A DNA stretch of 38,244 bases from Lachnoclostridium sp. UBA1434. Its GTDB lineage: Bacteria > Bacillota > Clostridia > Lachnospirales > Lachnospiraceae. The stretch is taken from assembly GCA_002329645.1 (NCBI GenBank), contig DCTS01000083.1:3772-42015 (forward strand). Direction: 5' to 3'. The translations under genes and the position numbers were made by a program. The notes below the pieces were generated by a model. The model did no database searches. It saw only the letters and a program-made list of their open reading frames with translations, and was not told where the DNA came from. Of the stretch, positions 9,180 through 17,949 are shown piece after piece. Within the stretch, counting starts at the first letter, position 1. The number at the start of each line of letters is the position of its first letter.

Positions 9180-10103
9180 TTATTTCATACCTGAATGGGA
9201 CATTGTGTTCATTACCCTTGATTGCAGGATTACAAACAATATCAGGTTCGGAATAAACATGATTAATGCCGCTGCTGCCTGAATTCCCAATCCGGCTACC
9301 GTGTTCCCCGTCATCTGGCCGACCATGCCGTTGGCATTGCCGGAATTGGCAGTTAAAGTGGTCATGTAAAAGGAAAAGCTTTTCAAAGCTTCATTATTGA
9401 TGTAGTAATATGATGCCTCCAGACTGTTCCAGCTGGATTGGAAGGCTAGTATGGCAACGGTTGCAAGCGCCGGCGTGATGTTCGGTATAATTACTTTTCT
9501 GAGTATGTAATAATCGCTTGCGCCGTCAATCCTCGCGGCTTCCACAACAGAATCCGGAAAGTCGTCGATAAACTGCTTTACCAGGTATAAGCCTACCGGG
9601 AGCGCAAGTAAAGGTATCACATGCACTAAAAAGTTATCTATCAGGCCCATTTTGTATATGATAATATATCTTGGGATTGCCACCGCGACCGGGACAAACA
9701 TCAGCGCGGCCTCATTAATTCCAAACAGGGCGTTTTTCAGGCGGTATTTTCTTTTTGACATGCAGTAAGCAGCCATTACCGTAATCGCCAGTGTAAAGGC
9801 CACAACAAGCAGGGTTGATATAAGACTGTTGAACAGATAACGGCTCATGGGAATTGCCTTGTTCGCCGAGGTCGCTATCAGATTCCTGAAATTCTGCAGG
9901 GTCGGGCGTGTCGTAATGAACTTCGGCGGATATACCAGCAGCTCATCAAGGGGTTTGAACGCATTAAAGAATATGAATATAATCGGCAGCGCCGTTATAA
10001 ACACAACCGGCAGCAGGTATATGTAAAACTTAATCTGTGACCTGTCAAAACGCCTCGGGTTAATCCCGATAATCCTGATTTTGTTACGATTACGCCTTCT
10101 CAT
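9180..10103 (-). CDS. Carbohydrate ABC transporter permease, MalG type (first pair)
   Basis: A 307-residue CUT1 permease with about six hydrophobic segments and the EAA loop (EAARIDGASDYYIL then IPNITPAL). The ATG at 10103 (MRRRNRNK) follows AGAAGGGG by eight bases and is preferred to an upstream GTG at 10112 that lies inside the binding site. It follows the MalF-type gene by 15 bp and is followed by the NHL-YIP1 gene after 19 bp. Together with the MalF-type partner and one or both binding proteins upstream it should form an oligosaccharide importer, again without its own ATPase. Confidence 0.9.
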   Translation of the reverse strand: MRRRNRNKIRIIGINPRRFDRSQIKFYIYLLPVVFITALPIIFIFFNAFKPLDELLVYPPKFITTRPTLQNFRNLIATSANKAIPMSRYLFNSLISTLLVVAFTLAITVMAAYCMSKRKYRLKNALFGINEAALMFVPVAVAIPRYIIIYKMGLIDNFLVHVIPLLALPVGLYLVKQFIDDFPDSVVEAARIDGASDYYILRKVIIPNITPALATVAILAFQSSWNSLEASYYYINNEALKSFSFYMTTLTANSGNANGMVGQMTGNTVAGLGIQAAAALIMFIPNLILFVILQSRVMNTMSHSGMK

Positions 10104-10118
10104 AGTCAGCACCCCTTC

Positions 10119-11036
10119 TCAGTCTTTATCCATAAACAGTTTTTTCGCTATCTGTGATATCACCCATACCAAAATCAATACAAGTACGGATATCGCCGCG
10201 CCATAGCCCATCTCATACCTTACAAACGCATATTCTTCCGCATGGGTTACCAGAAGCTGCCCTGCATATCCCGGCGTGGGATTGGCTCCCGACAGCATTA
10301 CACCGATGGAACCGTTCTGAAATGTGCTTACAATGGACATTACCGCGCCAAACATCATATAGGGGCGTATGGCAGGTACGGTTACATATACAATCTCCTG
10401 AAACCGGTTCTTTACCCCGTCGATATACGCAGCCTCATAAAGCTCCCTGTTCACATTCAGTATCCCGGCCAGCATGGCTAAAAATCCCACTCCCATGCTG
10501 CTCCAAAGAGAAACGACGATCATAATCAGCAGCAGATACCTGCTGTCCGATAGCCATACAATAGGCTTTTGTATCAAATCCAGCTTAAGCAGCAGGGAAT
10601 TAAGATATCCGACCTTGTCACCCGCAAATATAACCTGCCAGACGGTGGATAGCATGACTCCGCTTGTCATTGAGGGCAGATACAGGATAACGGCCATGAT
10701 GGTTCTCGGAATCCTGGTAATCTGGGCAAGAGACCATGCCAGAAGGAAGGACAGGATGTATCCGCCCACACCGACTATTATTGAAAATTGAATTGTGTTG
10801 GGCAATGCATGCTCCATAAAAACCGCGTCGTTGATCAATACATTTACATAGTTGTCCATCCCCACAAAATTAGGCTTTTCTATTGAGTTAAAATCCGTAA
10901 AGGACAGGCCGATAGCGACTAAAATCGGTATGATAATAAATATTGTAAACAGAGTAAGAAAGGGCAGCTGAAGAAAAAATACCGAGTGACGGTCAAAGAA
11001 CCCTTTTATTCTTTTTATCAGACGCTTATCCTTCAT
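10119..11036 (-). CDS. Carbohydrate ABC transporter permease, MalF type (first pair)
   Basis: A CUT1 membrane subunit of 305 residues from the ATG at 11036 (MKDKRLIKR), with a basic N-terminus, about six transmembrane segments and the EAA loop (EAAYIDGVKNRFQE then VPAIRPYM). The ATG overlaps the last 11 bases of the 987-residue binding-protein gene and has AAAGGGTG upstream, so translation is coupled to that gene. A longer in-frame start at 11075 would lie deeper in the upstream gene and lacks a good binding site. The order binding protein, MalF, MalG is the usual one for CUT1 importers. Confidence 0.9.
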   Translation of the reverse strand: MKDKRLIKRIKGFFDRHSVFFLQLPFLTLFTIFIIIPILVAIGLSFTDFNSIEKPNFVGMDNYVNVLINDAVFMEHALPNTIQFSIIVGVGGYILSFLLAWSLAQITRIPRTIMAVILYLPSMTSGVMLSTVWQVIFAGDKVGYLNSLLLKLDLIQKPIVWLSDSRYLLLIMIVVSLWSSMGVGFLAMLAGILNVNRELYEAAYIDGVKNRFQEIVYVTVPAIRPYMMFGAVMSIVSTFQNGSIGVMLSGANPTPGYAGQLLVTHAEEYAFVRYEMGYGAAISVLVLILVWVISQIAKKLFMDKD

Positions 11037-13989
11037 TTTCTTCACCCTTTCCCAGCTTATCCTTAAGCTCCTCAATCAAGTTGATTTTGTATTCCTTAAG
11101 CGGCCTGCCGTTCTCATCATAATATCCGAACTCGTATAGCTTTCGTTTCATCTCACGGTTCGAGGCAAGCATGGCTTCATCTATTCTCGGCCTGAAAGCG
11201 ACTCCTTTCGTTACGATATCTATCCAGGCATTACTTAATTCCCTCTCCAGGATATAGCTTGCCGGATGGCGAAGGACCTCCTTCTGCCATGACCATTGCT
11301 CAAGGATTATTTCCCTGTGCTTTTTCGGATAAGACATCCGGCTCATTGCAGCATGATTTGCCGTATTCCAGATATAATCAGGGCCATATTTCATTTGCAG
11401 GGCTGTGGCATATGCGATCTGGGTTTCGCCGGACAACCACCACTTAAGAAATTCATAGGCTTCCTCCGGTTTTCTTGTATTTGAGAAAATCATAGCCGAG
11501 GTTGTATCGGCGGAATAGTACCTGCAAATTGTTCCGTCCTCTTTCACAGTGCCCGGAACCAAGGCGATATCCCATCTTCCGGCCAGCTCAGGGGCACCTA
11601 CCTGAAGCTGCAGATAGGTGGCAAAATTAGATACCCCGATAGGAACCGTTCCGGCGCGGAATGCGTTGAAGAAATTAGGTATGTTCTGCGCCAGGCCATA
11701 GACCTGGTACAATTCTATCATCTCCCTTATTCCCTTCAGAGTCGCCGGATCGTTAAAATTCGCGTAAAGGCCGTCATCGGAATAATAGTCTCCTCCGTTT
11801 TGATAGATAAATGAGCTTGTTGCTTCAAAGGATTTAAAGCCTACATTGTTCGCAAGGGTCAGGTTAAAGTTCATGGCATTCCTGTGCAGAGCCGGCATCA
11901 TCTTCTTCACGTCGTCCCAGGTTTCGGGAACCTTAAGGCCAAGCATGTCCAGAATATCCTTCCTGTAAAACAGCACATAAAAGTCCTGCGTCTCGCTTGC
12001 TCCGTAGATTCCGTCCTCATAAACCATCGGAGTCAGCGCTTCGATATTATATTCTTCACAATACCAGTCCAAAAAGTCGTCATATTCCAGCAGGTTCTTG
12101 GCCATTCCCCTCATGGCATATTCGGCAGGCCGATAATAGGATAATCCCAGGGCAATATCAGGGTTTGAATCGGTTGAATTCGCAAGCGTTATTTTTTTCT
12201 CGTCCGGCATTATTGAGAACTCCACATCTATGCCGTATTTGGCGGTGAACTCCTGTGCCGTAAGCTCCCTAAGTACTTCTACATACTGGGCCGGTTTATT
12301 GATCCAGACAGAAAGCACACCCTCACTGTCGGTCACATCGCTTGCTTCATTAATGGTATTGGAAAATGAATAGATGAATTGCTTTGCGTTAAATAGCAGT
12401 CCCGGCCATATCCCTGCTTTGGGTGACGGCAGTTTGGCATCCCTGCCGTGCAGGTAAATGCGGTCCAGGCTCAAATTCTGCTCATACAGCTTGGTAAGCG
12501 TCAGGGCTATCAGCTGGGCTGCCGAGCCTGAATCATCACATAACAAGGTCATCCTGTTGGGTATTTCTCTCGGCTCCGACCTTAAGCGTTCCAAATTCTG
12601 CGCCGCAAGCATCAGATCACTGACAAAGGAAGGCTCCTGCCCGCTTAAGTCCTTTATCTCGTTATACAGGGATGTAAGCTGCTGCTGCCAGCGCTCCAGA
12701 TCCGTCAAAATCGTCGGCATGTATTGCAAGATGTCCCAGGTCCTGTTCCGGTCAATCTTTGCGGTATCATCGGAATTGCTGCCCCTTATCTTCTTCATGA
12801 CAAGGCCTGTTTCATTCATTTCATCTATTAATGCCAGCAATTGATGATAGATGTGATCGATAGGTCCTGCCGTAACCTTAAGGCTGATGGTGTGGGTACC
12901 CTCGGTAAGATAAATGCCCATCGGGCTCTCACCGCCCAGGGTATGGTTTTCATATTTGCCCATTCCGGTATGTGAAAAGCCTATATCCCTTGCTTCCTTG
13001 AAGGGCACCTTCCCGTCGATCTCAAGCGTGCGGTAGCTGTTGCCGCCGCTCTTAAGCGGCTGGCTGTATTTAAAGGTAATATAGTAAATGCCTGTCATCG
13101 GGACATTTATTTCGTATATAATTTCCTGTCCAATAGTTTTATTTGATTTATCATCCGTCGCATTAATAAGCTTCACATACGGATTTTGAGGCGCCACACT
13201 AACATTATGTATATTTGTCCCTCTTATATATGAATCAGACTTTGCTCTGTAATCTTCCCCTTCAATTGTTATAATGCCTTCATATTGCGCTTCTGTATTG
13301 TAACTGGAAATGTATTCGCTATGTGTAATGTCCTCTGCGGGACGAACTAATTTAATGCCTGATATAACTAAGCTTTGATTCTGTGGAGTAATGGATATTA
13401 TATTCTCACCTGATTTCAGGTAAAAGCTGACAGGCATCCTATAAAAATGCTCATAGTCCTCTATAAAGGCCATTGCTTTCCCCTCAAAACGGTATTGCTT
13501 CGGTGTTACTTCATTTCCATATCTGTCTGTTCTGATATCAGTGATATCATCAGCCCATAAATATGGAAAAGCGCATACCATACTCTCGTTATTAATCGCT
13601 ACATTTACAGTGTTTTCAAAGATGTTATGCTCCCCGGAGTCATACTCCACCAGTATGTAATAATCCCCTGCTTTCTCAACTTTAAACCTGACAGTACATG
13701 TAATATCAACCGGAACATGTACACCGTCACCGTCAATAACTAACTCGCTTTCATTGACAATATCAAAATTACTAAACGGTATACCAGCTTCAACTGCTTC
13801 GCTTGCCATATCATACTGGTGCCTTGATACTTCCTCGTCACTTAAAATATAGCTTCGATTCATGGCAGTCTTAATATCTTCAATTTCAGACACTTCCAGC
13901 TTAACATGATAAATAAGTCCTGCGCATAAAATAGCAATAAACAGCAGCGCTATTATTATCATATTTCGAAGAAGTTTCCTTTTACTCAT
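11026..13989 (-). CDS. Very large membrane-anchored extracellular solute-binding protein with N-terminal carbohydrate-binding-like domains
   Basis: At 987 residues this is about twice the usual size of a family-1 sugar-binding protein. Residues 8-28 are a hydrophobic segment (an AILC sequence is a poor lipobox, so an uncleaved anchor is as likely). Two beta-rich, CBM-like regions follow (about 65-230 and 240-390; the phrases AGDYYILVEY and TGIYYITFKY are similar to each other). A helical spacer (about 400-490) leads into the solute-binding core (about 560-900), with LSVWINKPAQYVEVL and typical PETWDDVKKMM and ASSFIYQNGGDYY segments. ATG at 13989 follows GGGAGG. It should hold glycan at the cell surface and hand it to the MalF/MalG pair directly downstream. 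Confidence 0.85.
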   Translation of the reverse strand: MSKRKLLRNMIIIALLFIAILCAGLIYHVKLEVSEIEDIKTAMNRSYILSDEEVSRHQYDMASEAVEAGIPFSNFDIVNESELVIDGDGVHVPVDITCTVRFKVEKAGDYYILVEYDSGEHNIFENTVNVAINNESMVCAFPYLWADDITDIRTDRYGNEVTPKQYRFEGKAMAFIEDYEHFYRMPVSFYLKSGENIISITPQNQSLVISGIKLVRPAEDITHSEYISSYNTEAQYEGIITIEGEDYRAKSDSYIRGTNIHNVSVAPQNPYVKLINATDDKSNKTIGQEIIYEINVPMTGIYYITFKYSQPLKSGGNSYRTLEIDGKVPFKEARDIGFSHTGMGKYENHTLGGESPMGIYLTEGTHTISLKVTAGPIDHIYHQLLALIDEMNETGLVMKKIRGSNSDDTAKIDRNRTWDILQYMPTILTDLERWQQQLTSLYNEIKDLSGQEPSFVSDLMLAAQNLERLRSEPREIPNRMTLLCDDSGSAAQLIALTLTKLYEQNLSLDRIYLHGRDAKLPSPKAGIWPGLLFNAKQFIYSFSNTINEASDVTDSEGVLSVWINKPAQYVEVLRELTAQEFTAKYGIDVEFSIMPDEKKITLANSTDSNPDIALGLSYYRPAEYAMRGMAKNLLEYDDFLDWYCEEYNIEALTPMVYEDGIYGASETQDFYVLFYRKDILDMLGLKVPETWDDVKKMMPALHRNAMNFNLTLANNVGFKSFEATSSFIYQNGGDYYSDDGLYANFNDPATLKGIREMIELYQVYGLAQNIPNFFNAFRAGTVPIGVSNFATYLQLQVGAPELAGRWDIALVPGTVKEDGTICRYYSADTTSAMIFSNTRKPEEAYEFLKWWLSGETQIAYATALQMKYGPDYIWNTANHAAMSRMSYPKKHREIILEQWSWQKEVLRHPASYILERELSNAWIDIVTKGVAFRPRIDEAMLASNREMKRKLYEFGYYDENGRPLKEYKINLIEELKDKLGKGEENEG

Positions 13990-14027
13990 AACTGTCCTCC
14001 CGTAATCGAAGCTATTGTTTCATGATT

Positions 14028-14063
14028 ACCAGTGCCTCCTATTCCCTGATAGAAGGCACCGGT
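14028..14063 (-). repeat. Stem-loop between the two binding-protein genes
   Basis: Fifteen-base arms 14028-14042 and 14049-14063 pair with two G-U wobbles around a six-base loop. There is no T-run after it in the minus direction, so it is not a classic terminator. Such hairpins after a binding-protein gene commonly stabilise the upstream message and keep binding protein in excess over permease; that role is inferred here. Confidence 0.75.
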
Positions 14064-14087
14064 ATATGGTCTGGTATGCTATCGTAA

Positions 14088-15632
14088 TTATTCGCTGACT
14101 TTCCGGTTAAAGGTCTCAAGCTGTTCCTGTAAAGCCGCATTTACCTTTGCATCAATCTGTGCTGCAACATCAGCTGCATTCTTGCGTCCTTCACGGACAT
14201 CATTAAGCATCTGCCATACCTCATCGGTAAATATTTCATTATATCCGGGGAGGATTTTATTGATGTCCCCGCGGATGGAATTGGCCGTGCTCTTATACAG
14301 CGCCTTAAATCCTTCGGTAAGATGAGGGTTCTCCTCGAATTTTGCTATAACATCAGGATGCTGTGTACAAGGAATGAACCAGGTCTTCAGCAGCTTCGTA
14401 TCTCCTTCCACAACCTCCTTGGCGCCTCTTGCCGCAAAGATATCAAGCCTCTGCAGGTTGCCTTCCACTCCATAGGTCAGCCACTTTAAAAGCTGGAATG
14501 CTGCTTCAGGATCCTGACAGGTACTTGTCAGATATGAACAGTCAACATGAATGGGTGTTTTTACTGGTGTATTCTCATCCAGACGAGGATACGGCCAGTA
14601 ATCCCACCTTATCTTGCATTCGTTTCGCATCCAGTTGTCATTCCAGGTGGCGTTTGTGCAAAGCAGGGCCATACCGTTCTTAAATGTGTAGTGAGTATCA
14701 TCTTTTCCTGCTTCACCGAATTTAAGTACATAATCACTATCCATCGATGTGCTTCCATCCTCAGCTTTCGGATACCTCATTGCCCATGCATCCAAACCGG
14801 GAACAGCTCTAAGCTCTGCCAACAAGTTCATGGCAGGAACCCATTTCTCCGTAAAGTTGAATTTCTGGTTTACATAATCATAAGCGGGATAGAAGTAGCC
14901 ATCATCCTGTGCAGAATACACCTGATCCAGGTCTTCCAAGGTAGCTGAACCGCAGGTATTCGTTGAGATTGCTTTCTTAATAATTTCTTTAAATTCGTCA
15001 ATTGTCCAGTCATAGCTTGGCTTTTCGATGTTAAGCTCCTCCAGCATATCAAGGTTGATTGTGATACCCATGGCATTGAGCTGGCACGGAAGAGCATAGA
15101 GCTTGCCGCCATAGGTGTATGGATCTGTCATACCTTTAGGCACATAGGTAAATTCTTCATCGCCTGCTACCAGGTCGTCCAGGGGCATAACGAACTTATT
15201 TGCAACCTGTGGTGCAAAGTCATTCCAGTCAAGCCACATCAGATCAGGCATGTCATTTGCCGCAGCCTTCTGCGTCAAATACTCATTAAATGCTCCTCCA
15301 TAGCTTCCCGGGAATGGTTCATCTATCACCTCGATGTTGGGATACATGGCGCGGAAAGCATCCAAAACAGGCACAATCTCTGCGGTTTCGGCTTCCGGAT
15401 AAGCGATTACCACCTTACCCGAAATTTCGTACGGATTGGTTTCAGCCGGAGTTGTTGTCTCATTAGAGTCACTCTTCTTATTATCCTCCGACTTATTTCC
15501 TCCCGACTTGTCTTCCGAAGCTACATCATTCGTTTTACCGCTGTCAGTAGTCTTTTTGCAGCCTGCTAACAGAAGTGCAGCCATAGTCATCACACAGATG
15601 ATAGACAATAGTGTCATGATCCTTTTTCTCAT
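14088..15632 (-). CDS. Sugar ABC transporter solute-binding lipoprotein
   Basis: This 514-residue family-1 extracellular solute-binding protein has a clear lipoprotein signal: basic start, hydrophobic core and lipobox LLAGC with the lipidated Cys at 25. A low-complexity spacer rich in Ser, Asp, Lys and Glu (about 30-65) tethers the binding domain (from about residue 70: SGKVVIAYPEAETAEIV). The ATG at 15632 follows GGAGGG by six bases. It is separated from GH65 by 83 bp containing two palindromes, so it may have its own regulated promoter in addition to read-through from lacI. It probably delivers an oligosaccharide to one of the two permease pairs downstream; which one cannot be told from sequence. 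Confidence 0.93.
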   Translation of the reverse strand: MRKRIMTLLSIICVMTMAALLLAGCKKTTDSGKTNDVASEDKSGGNKSEDNKKSDSNETTTPAETNPYEISGKVVIAYPEAETAEIVPVLDAFRAMYPNIEVIDEPFPGSYGGAFNEYLTQKAAANDMPDLMWLDWNDFAPQVANKFVMPLDDLVAGDEEFTYVPKGMTDPYTYGGKLYALPCQLNAMGITINLDMLEELNIEKPSYDWTIDEFKEIIKKAISTNTCGSATLEDLDQVYSAQDDGYFYPAYDYVNQKFNFTEKWVPAMNLLAELRAVPGLDAWAMRYPKAEDGSTSMDSDYVLKFGEAGKDDTHYTFKNGMALLCTNATWNDNWMRNECKIRWDYWPYPRLDENTPVKTPIHVDCSYLTSTCQDPEAAFQLLKWLTYGVEGNLQRLDIFAARGAKEVVEGDTKLLKTWFIPCTQHPDVIAKFEENPHLTEGFKALYKSTANSIRGDINKILPGYNEIFTDEVWQMLNDVREGRKNAADVAAQIDAKVNAALQEQLETFNRKVSE

Positions 15633-15671
15633 TACTTTCCCTCCTAATACATTAATTTTATCATAATATAA

Positions 15672-15688
15672 GGTGCAAGTCTTACACC
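15672..15688. promoter_or_regulatory. 17-bp near-perfect palindrome upstream of the binding-protein gene
   Basis: GGTGCAAG-T-CTTACACC has eight-base arms with one mismatch and a single central base. A one-base loop cannot form a good RNA hairpin, so a protein-binding operator is the better reading. It lies 40-56 bp before the ATG at 15632. Confidence 0.4.
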
Positions 15689-15707
15689 ATATATATACAA
15701 TAGTTAC

Positions 15708-15720
15708 TTTAACGGTTAAA
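15708..15720. promoter_or_regulatory. Candidate LacI-type operator before the binding-protein gene
   Basis: TTTAAC-G-GTTAAA is a perfect 13-bp palindrome overlapping the GH65 stop codon. Read on the minus strand with flanks, it matches 12 of 17 positions of the site just after the lacI promoter -10 box. This suggests control of the transporter genes by the same regulator. Confidence 0.5.
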
Positions 15721-17920
15721 TTGAGAGCAAAATAATATTCGGCTTTCTTCCCTGTTCAACTTTTACCTCATATAAGGCTTTTTGATAATGAATCTTAAAC
15801 TTCATCTTCCGTATCTCCTTCGGCAGATTCGGATTACAGCTAATCCCCTGAGAATCCGCCCATACACCTGCAAAACCATAGATTAAAGCCTGCCAGCTGG
15901 CACCTAAAGCAGCCGTATGGATTCCTTCCTTTTGCGTATTCTTCATGACATTTTTCAAATCAAGGAACAAGGACTTCAGAAAATATGACCAGGCTTTATC
16001 CGTTATATTTAACCTGGCGGCAAGCATGGCATGTATTCCAAAGCTTAAGGTTGAATCATGCAATGTTTTCGGCTCGTAATAATTCCATGCGGCCAGGAGC
16101 TGGTTTCTTGTAAATTCCTTCGGAAAAAGCGCCATATACATCAGGACATCCGCCTGTTTCAGTACCTGATACCGCTGCAGCCGGTCATAGCTTATCTTAT
16201 GATACAGGGGTACATCATCATCCTTGTATGCCGTAATATCAATGGGCTCCAGGCTTTCAAACAAGCTGTCCTGCAGCCAAAGCTCCCTCTGCTCATCATA
16301 ATAGGTCACTGCCTTTTCAGTAATATCCCGCCACAGCTTTGCCTCTTCCGGCCGGTATTGTGTCCTGGCCTTTAATCCCTCCCATTCCTTCGGGAACTCC
16401 TTCTCCATAATTTGAACGGAATCAAGGGCAAGGGCAAGATTGTGAAGCGCCATTTTAACAGTATAGAAGTTGTTAACGGTTACTCCGCAATACTCATCGG
16501 GCCCTTTTACAAAGAGCAGGTTATAGCAATCATTCTTTACGTCATAGGTAAACCGGTGGGCCCAATACCTGGCTGTCTGAATGTAAATCTCAGCCGCGTA
16601 GTCCCTAAGGAACTCCTTATCTCCTGTCTGTTCTATGTACCGGCTGATTGCATATGTTATATCCGCTGTAATATGTATCTCACAACAGCCCGTATCCCAG
16701 GTTTCACACTGCTCAAAGCCCGTATCCGAAGCCATCCAGGGGTATCTTGCTCCGCTTAGGGAGAAGCTTCTTGCGCTTTTAACTGCATCCTCAAGTGTGT
16801 GATACCTGTACAGAAGCAGGTTCTTTGCTGCTTCAGGATTAGTACTTAGAAACATCGGAAGCATGAATATCTCTGTATCCCAGAAATAGCAGCCCTTATA
16901 TCTTCCATGCATTAAACCCCTGGCTCCGATACTGGCATGCGGATCATCGCAAGGATCCGACTGTATGAGCTGAAGGATATTATACCTGATCGCTCCCTGG
17001 AGCTCCCCGTCGGCGTCTACCTCCACATCGCTTAACTCCCAGATTCTTTCCCATGCCTTGCTGCTCTCTGCCAGCATTCCGTCAAAGCCTGTCTCAATGC
17101 AGCTCTCAAGCTGCATCCGTGCAATATTTTTCGGGTCGCTGCCGTCTCTGTAAGTAGCCACGCTTATCAGCTTATCAATGATATAGCTGTTCCCCTGTTT
17201 ACCGGAAAGCCTGATTATCGATCCTGCATATCTTCTCTTCTTGTCTGCCTCTGCAGCTGCTTCGTATGCCTCAGGTATGTAAATATAATATTCCATTGCG
17301 GTAACACGCTTTGAGATCCCGGTTTCAGCTACTATTCCTCCCTGAATTCCGTTCGAGCAGGCTTTTGCCCTGCCCCACATAGTGACAAAATCAATGTTGT
17401 CACTTAATTGGTTGTCGGCTATCGGCAGGTTGATTACATTTGCGTCAATTCCGGTTTCTATCGTAATATCGCCGTCATGGTTTTCGGGAGTAATCTCAAA
17501 ACGGATTGCTGCCGTATGCTTGTTTGCCATGCTAAGAAAACGGGTCATTTTTACTTTTGTTCTCCTGCCTTCCGTGTCCGTAACGGTATAGGACCAGAGC
17601 AAGGCGCCGTTTCGCATATTTAAAACCTGTTTATAATCGGATATCCGCATTTCATTTATATCAATCCCGTTAATCAGTATCCTGGAGGAAGAAAAATCCG
17701 GCTGGTTAACCATATCCGTTATACCCGGACGGATATACTCAAAAAACCCTGATATAAATGTAGTCCTCTCGGCATTATTACTTTTCGTCCCGTTGGGAGA
17801 ATATCCTCTTACCCCCATGTAGCCGTTTCCCTGACTAAAGATGCTCTCGCGATAATCCTTTGTTTCATGGGAAGCTGTAAATGCTTCAATTTCCCATGGT
17901 TTAGTAACCAGACAATACAA
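15716..17920 (-). CDS. Glycoside hydrolase family 65 protein (kojibiose/maltose/trehalose phosphorylase type)
   Basis: About 734 residues. GH65 enzymes mostly phosphorolyse alpha-glucosyl disaccharides to beta-glucose 1-phosphate and a free sugar. Signatures: an N-terminal beta-sandwich beginning with QGNGYMGVRG; the (alpha/alpha)6 barrel phrase FWDTEIFMLPMF (about 346); the catalytic acid Glu in VKGPDEY (about E476); and the phosphate-site segment HDSTLSFG. There is no signal peptide, so it is cytoplasmic. The start is a TTG at 17920 with AGGAG nine bases upstream; a TTG at 17929 abuts that site directly and is unlikely. The linkage specificity (alpha-1,1, 1,2, 1,3 or 1,4) cannot be decided from motifs alone. 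It lies 29 bp after the GH125-like gene and should act on a product of the GH31 or GH125 enzymes. Confidence 0.9.
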   Translation of the reverse strand: MYCLVTKPWEIEAFTASHETKDYRESIFSQGNGYMGVRGYSPNGTKSNNAERTTFISGFFEYIRPGITDMVNQPDFSSSRILINGIDINEMRISDYKQVLNMRNGALLWSYTVTDTEGRRTKVKMTRFLSMANKHTAAIRFEITPENHDGDITIETGIDANVINLPIADNQLSDNIDFVTMWGRAKACSNGIQGGIVAETGISKRVTAMEYYIYIPEAYEAAAEADKKRRYAGSIIRLSGKQGNSYIIDKLISVATYRDGSDPKNIARMQLESCIETGFDGMLAESSKAWERIWELSDVEVDADGELQGAIRYNILQLIQSDPCDDPHASIGARGLMHGRYKGCYFWDTEIFMLPMFLSTNPEAAKNLLLYRYHTLEDAVKSARSFSLSGARYPWMASDTGFEQCETWDTGCCEIHITADITYAISRYIEQTGDKEFLRDYAAEIYIQTARYWAHRFTYDVKNDCYNLLFVKGPDEYCGVTVNNFYTVKMALHNLALALDSVQIMEKEFPKEWEGLKARTQYRPEEAKLWRDITEKAVTYYDEQRELWLQDSLFESLEPIDITAYKDDDVPLYHKISYDRLQRYQVLKQADVLMYMALFPKEFTRNQLLAAWNYYEPKTLHDSTLSFGIHAMLAARLNITDKAWSYFLKSLFLDLKNVMKNTQKEGIHTAALGASWQALIYGFAGVWADSQGISCNPNLPKEIRKMKFKIHYQKALYEVKVEQGRKPNIILLSI

Positions 17921-17949
17921 ATCAACCAACTCCTATATTTGTCTTAAGT

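Noticed and set aside
15633..15715. A clear sigma-A promoter for the binding-protein gene
   Set aside because: AT-rich hexamers are present (TTGCAC, TAAAAT) but no pair has acceptable spacing, so only the palindromes are reported.
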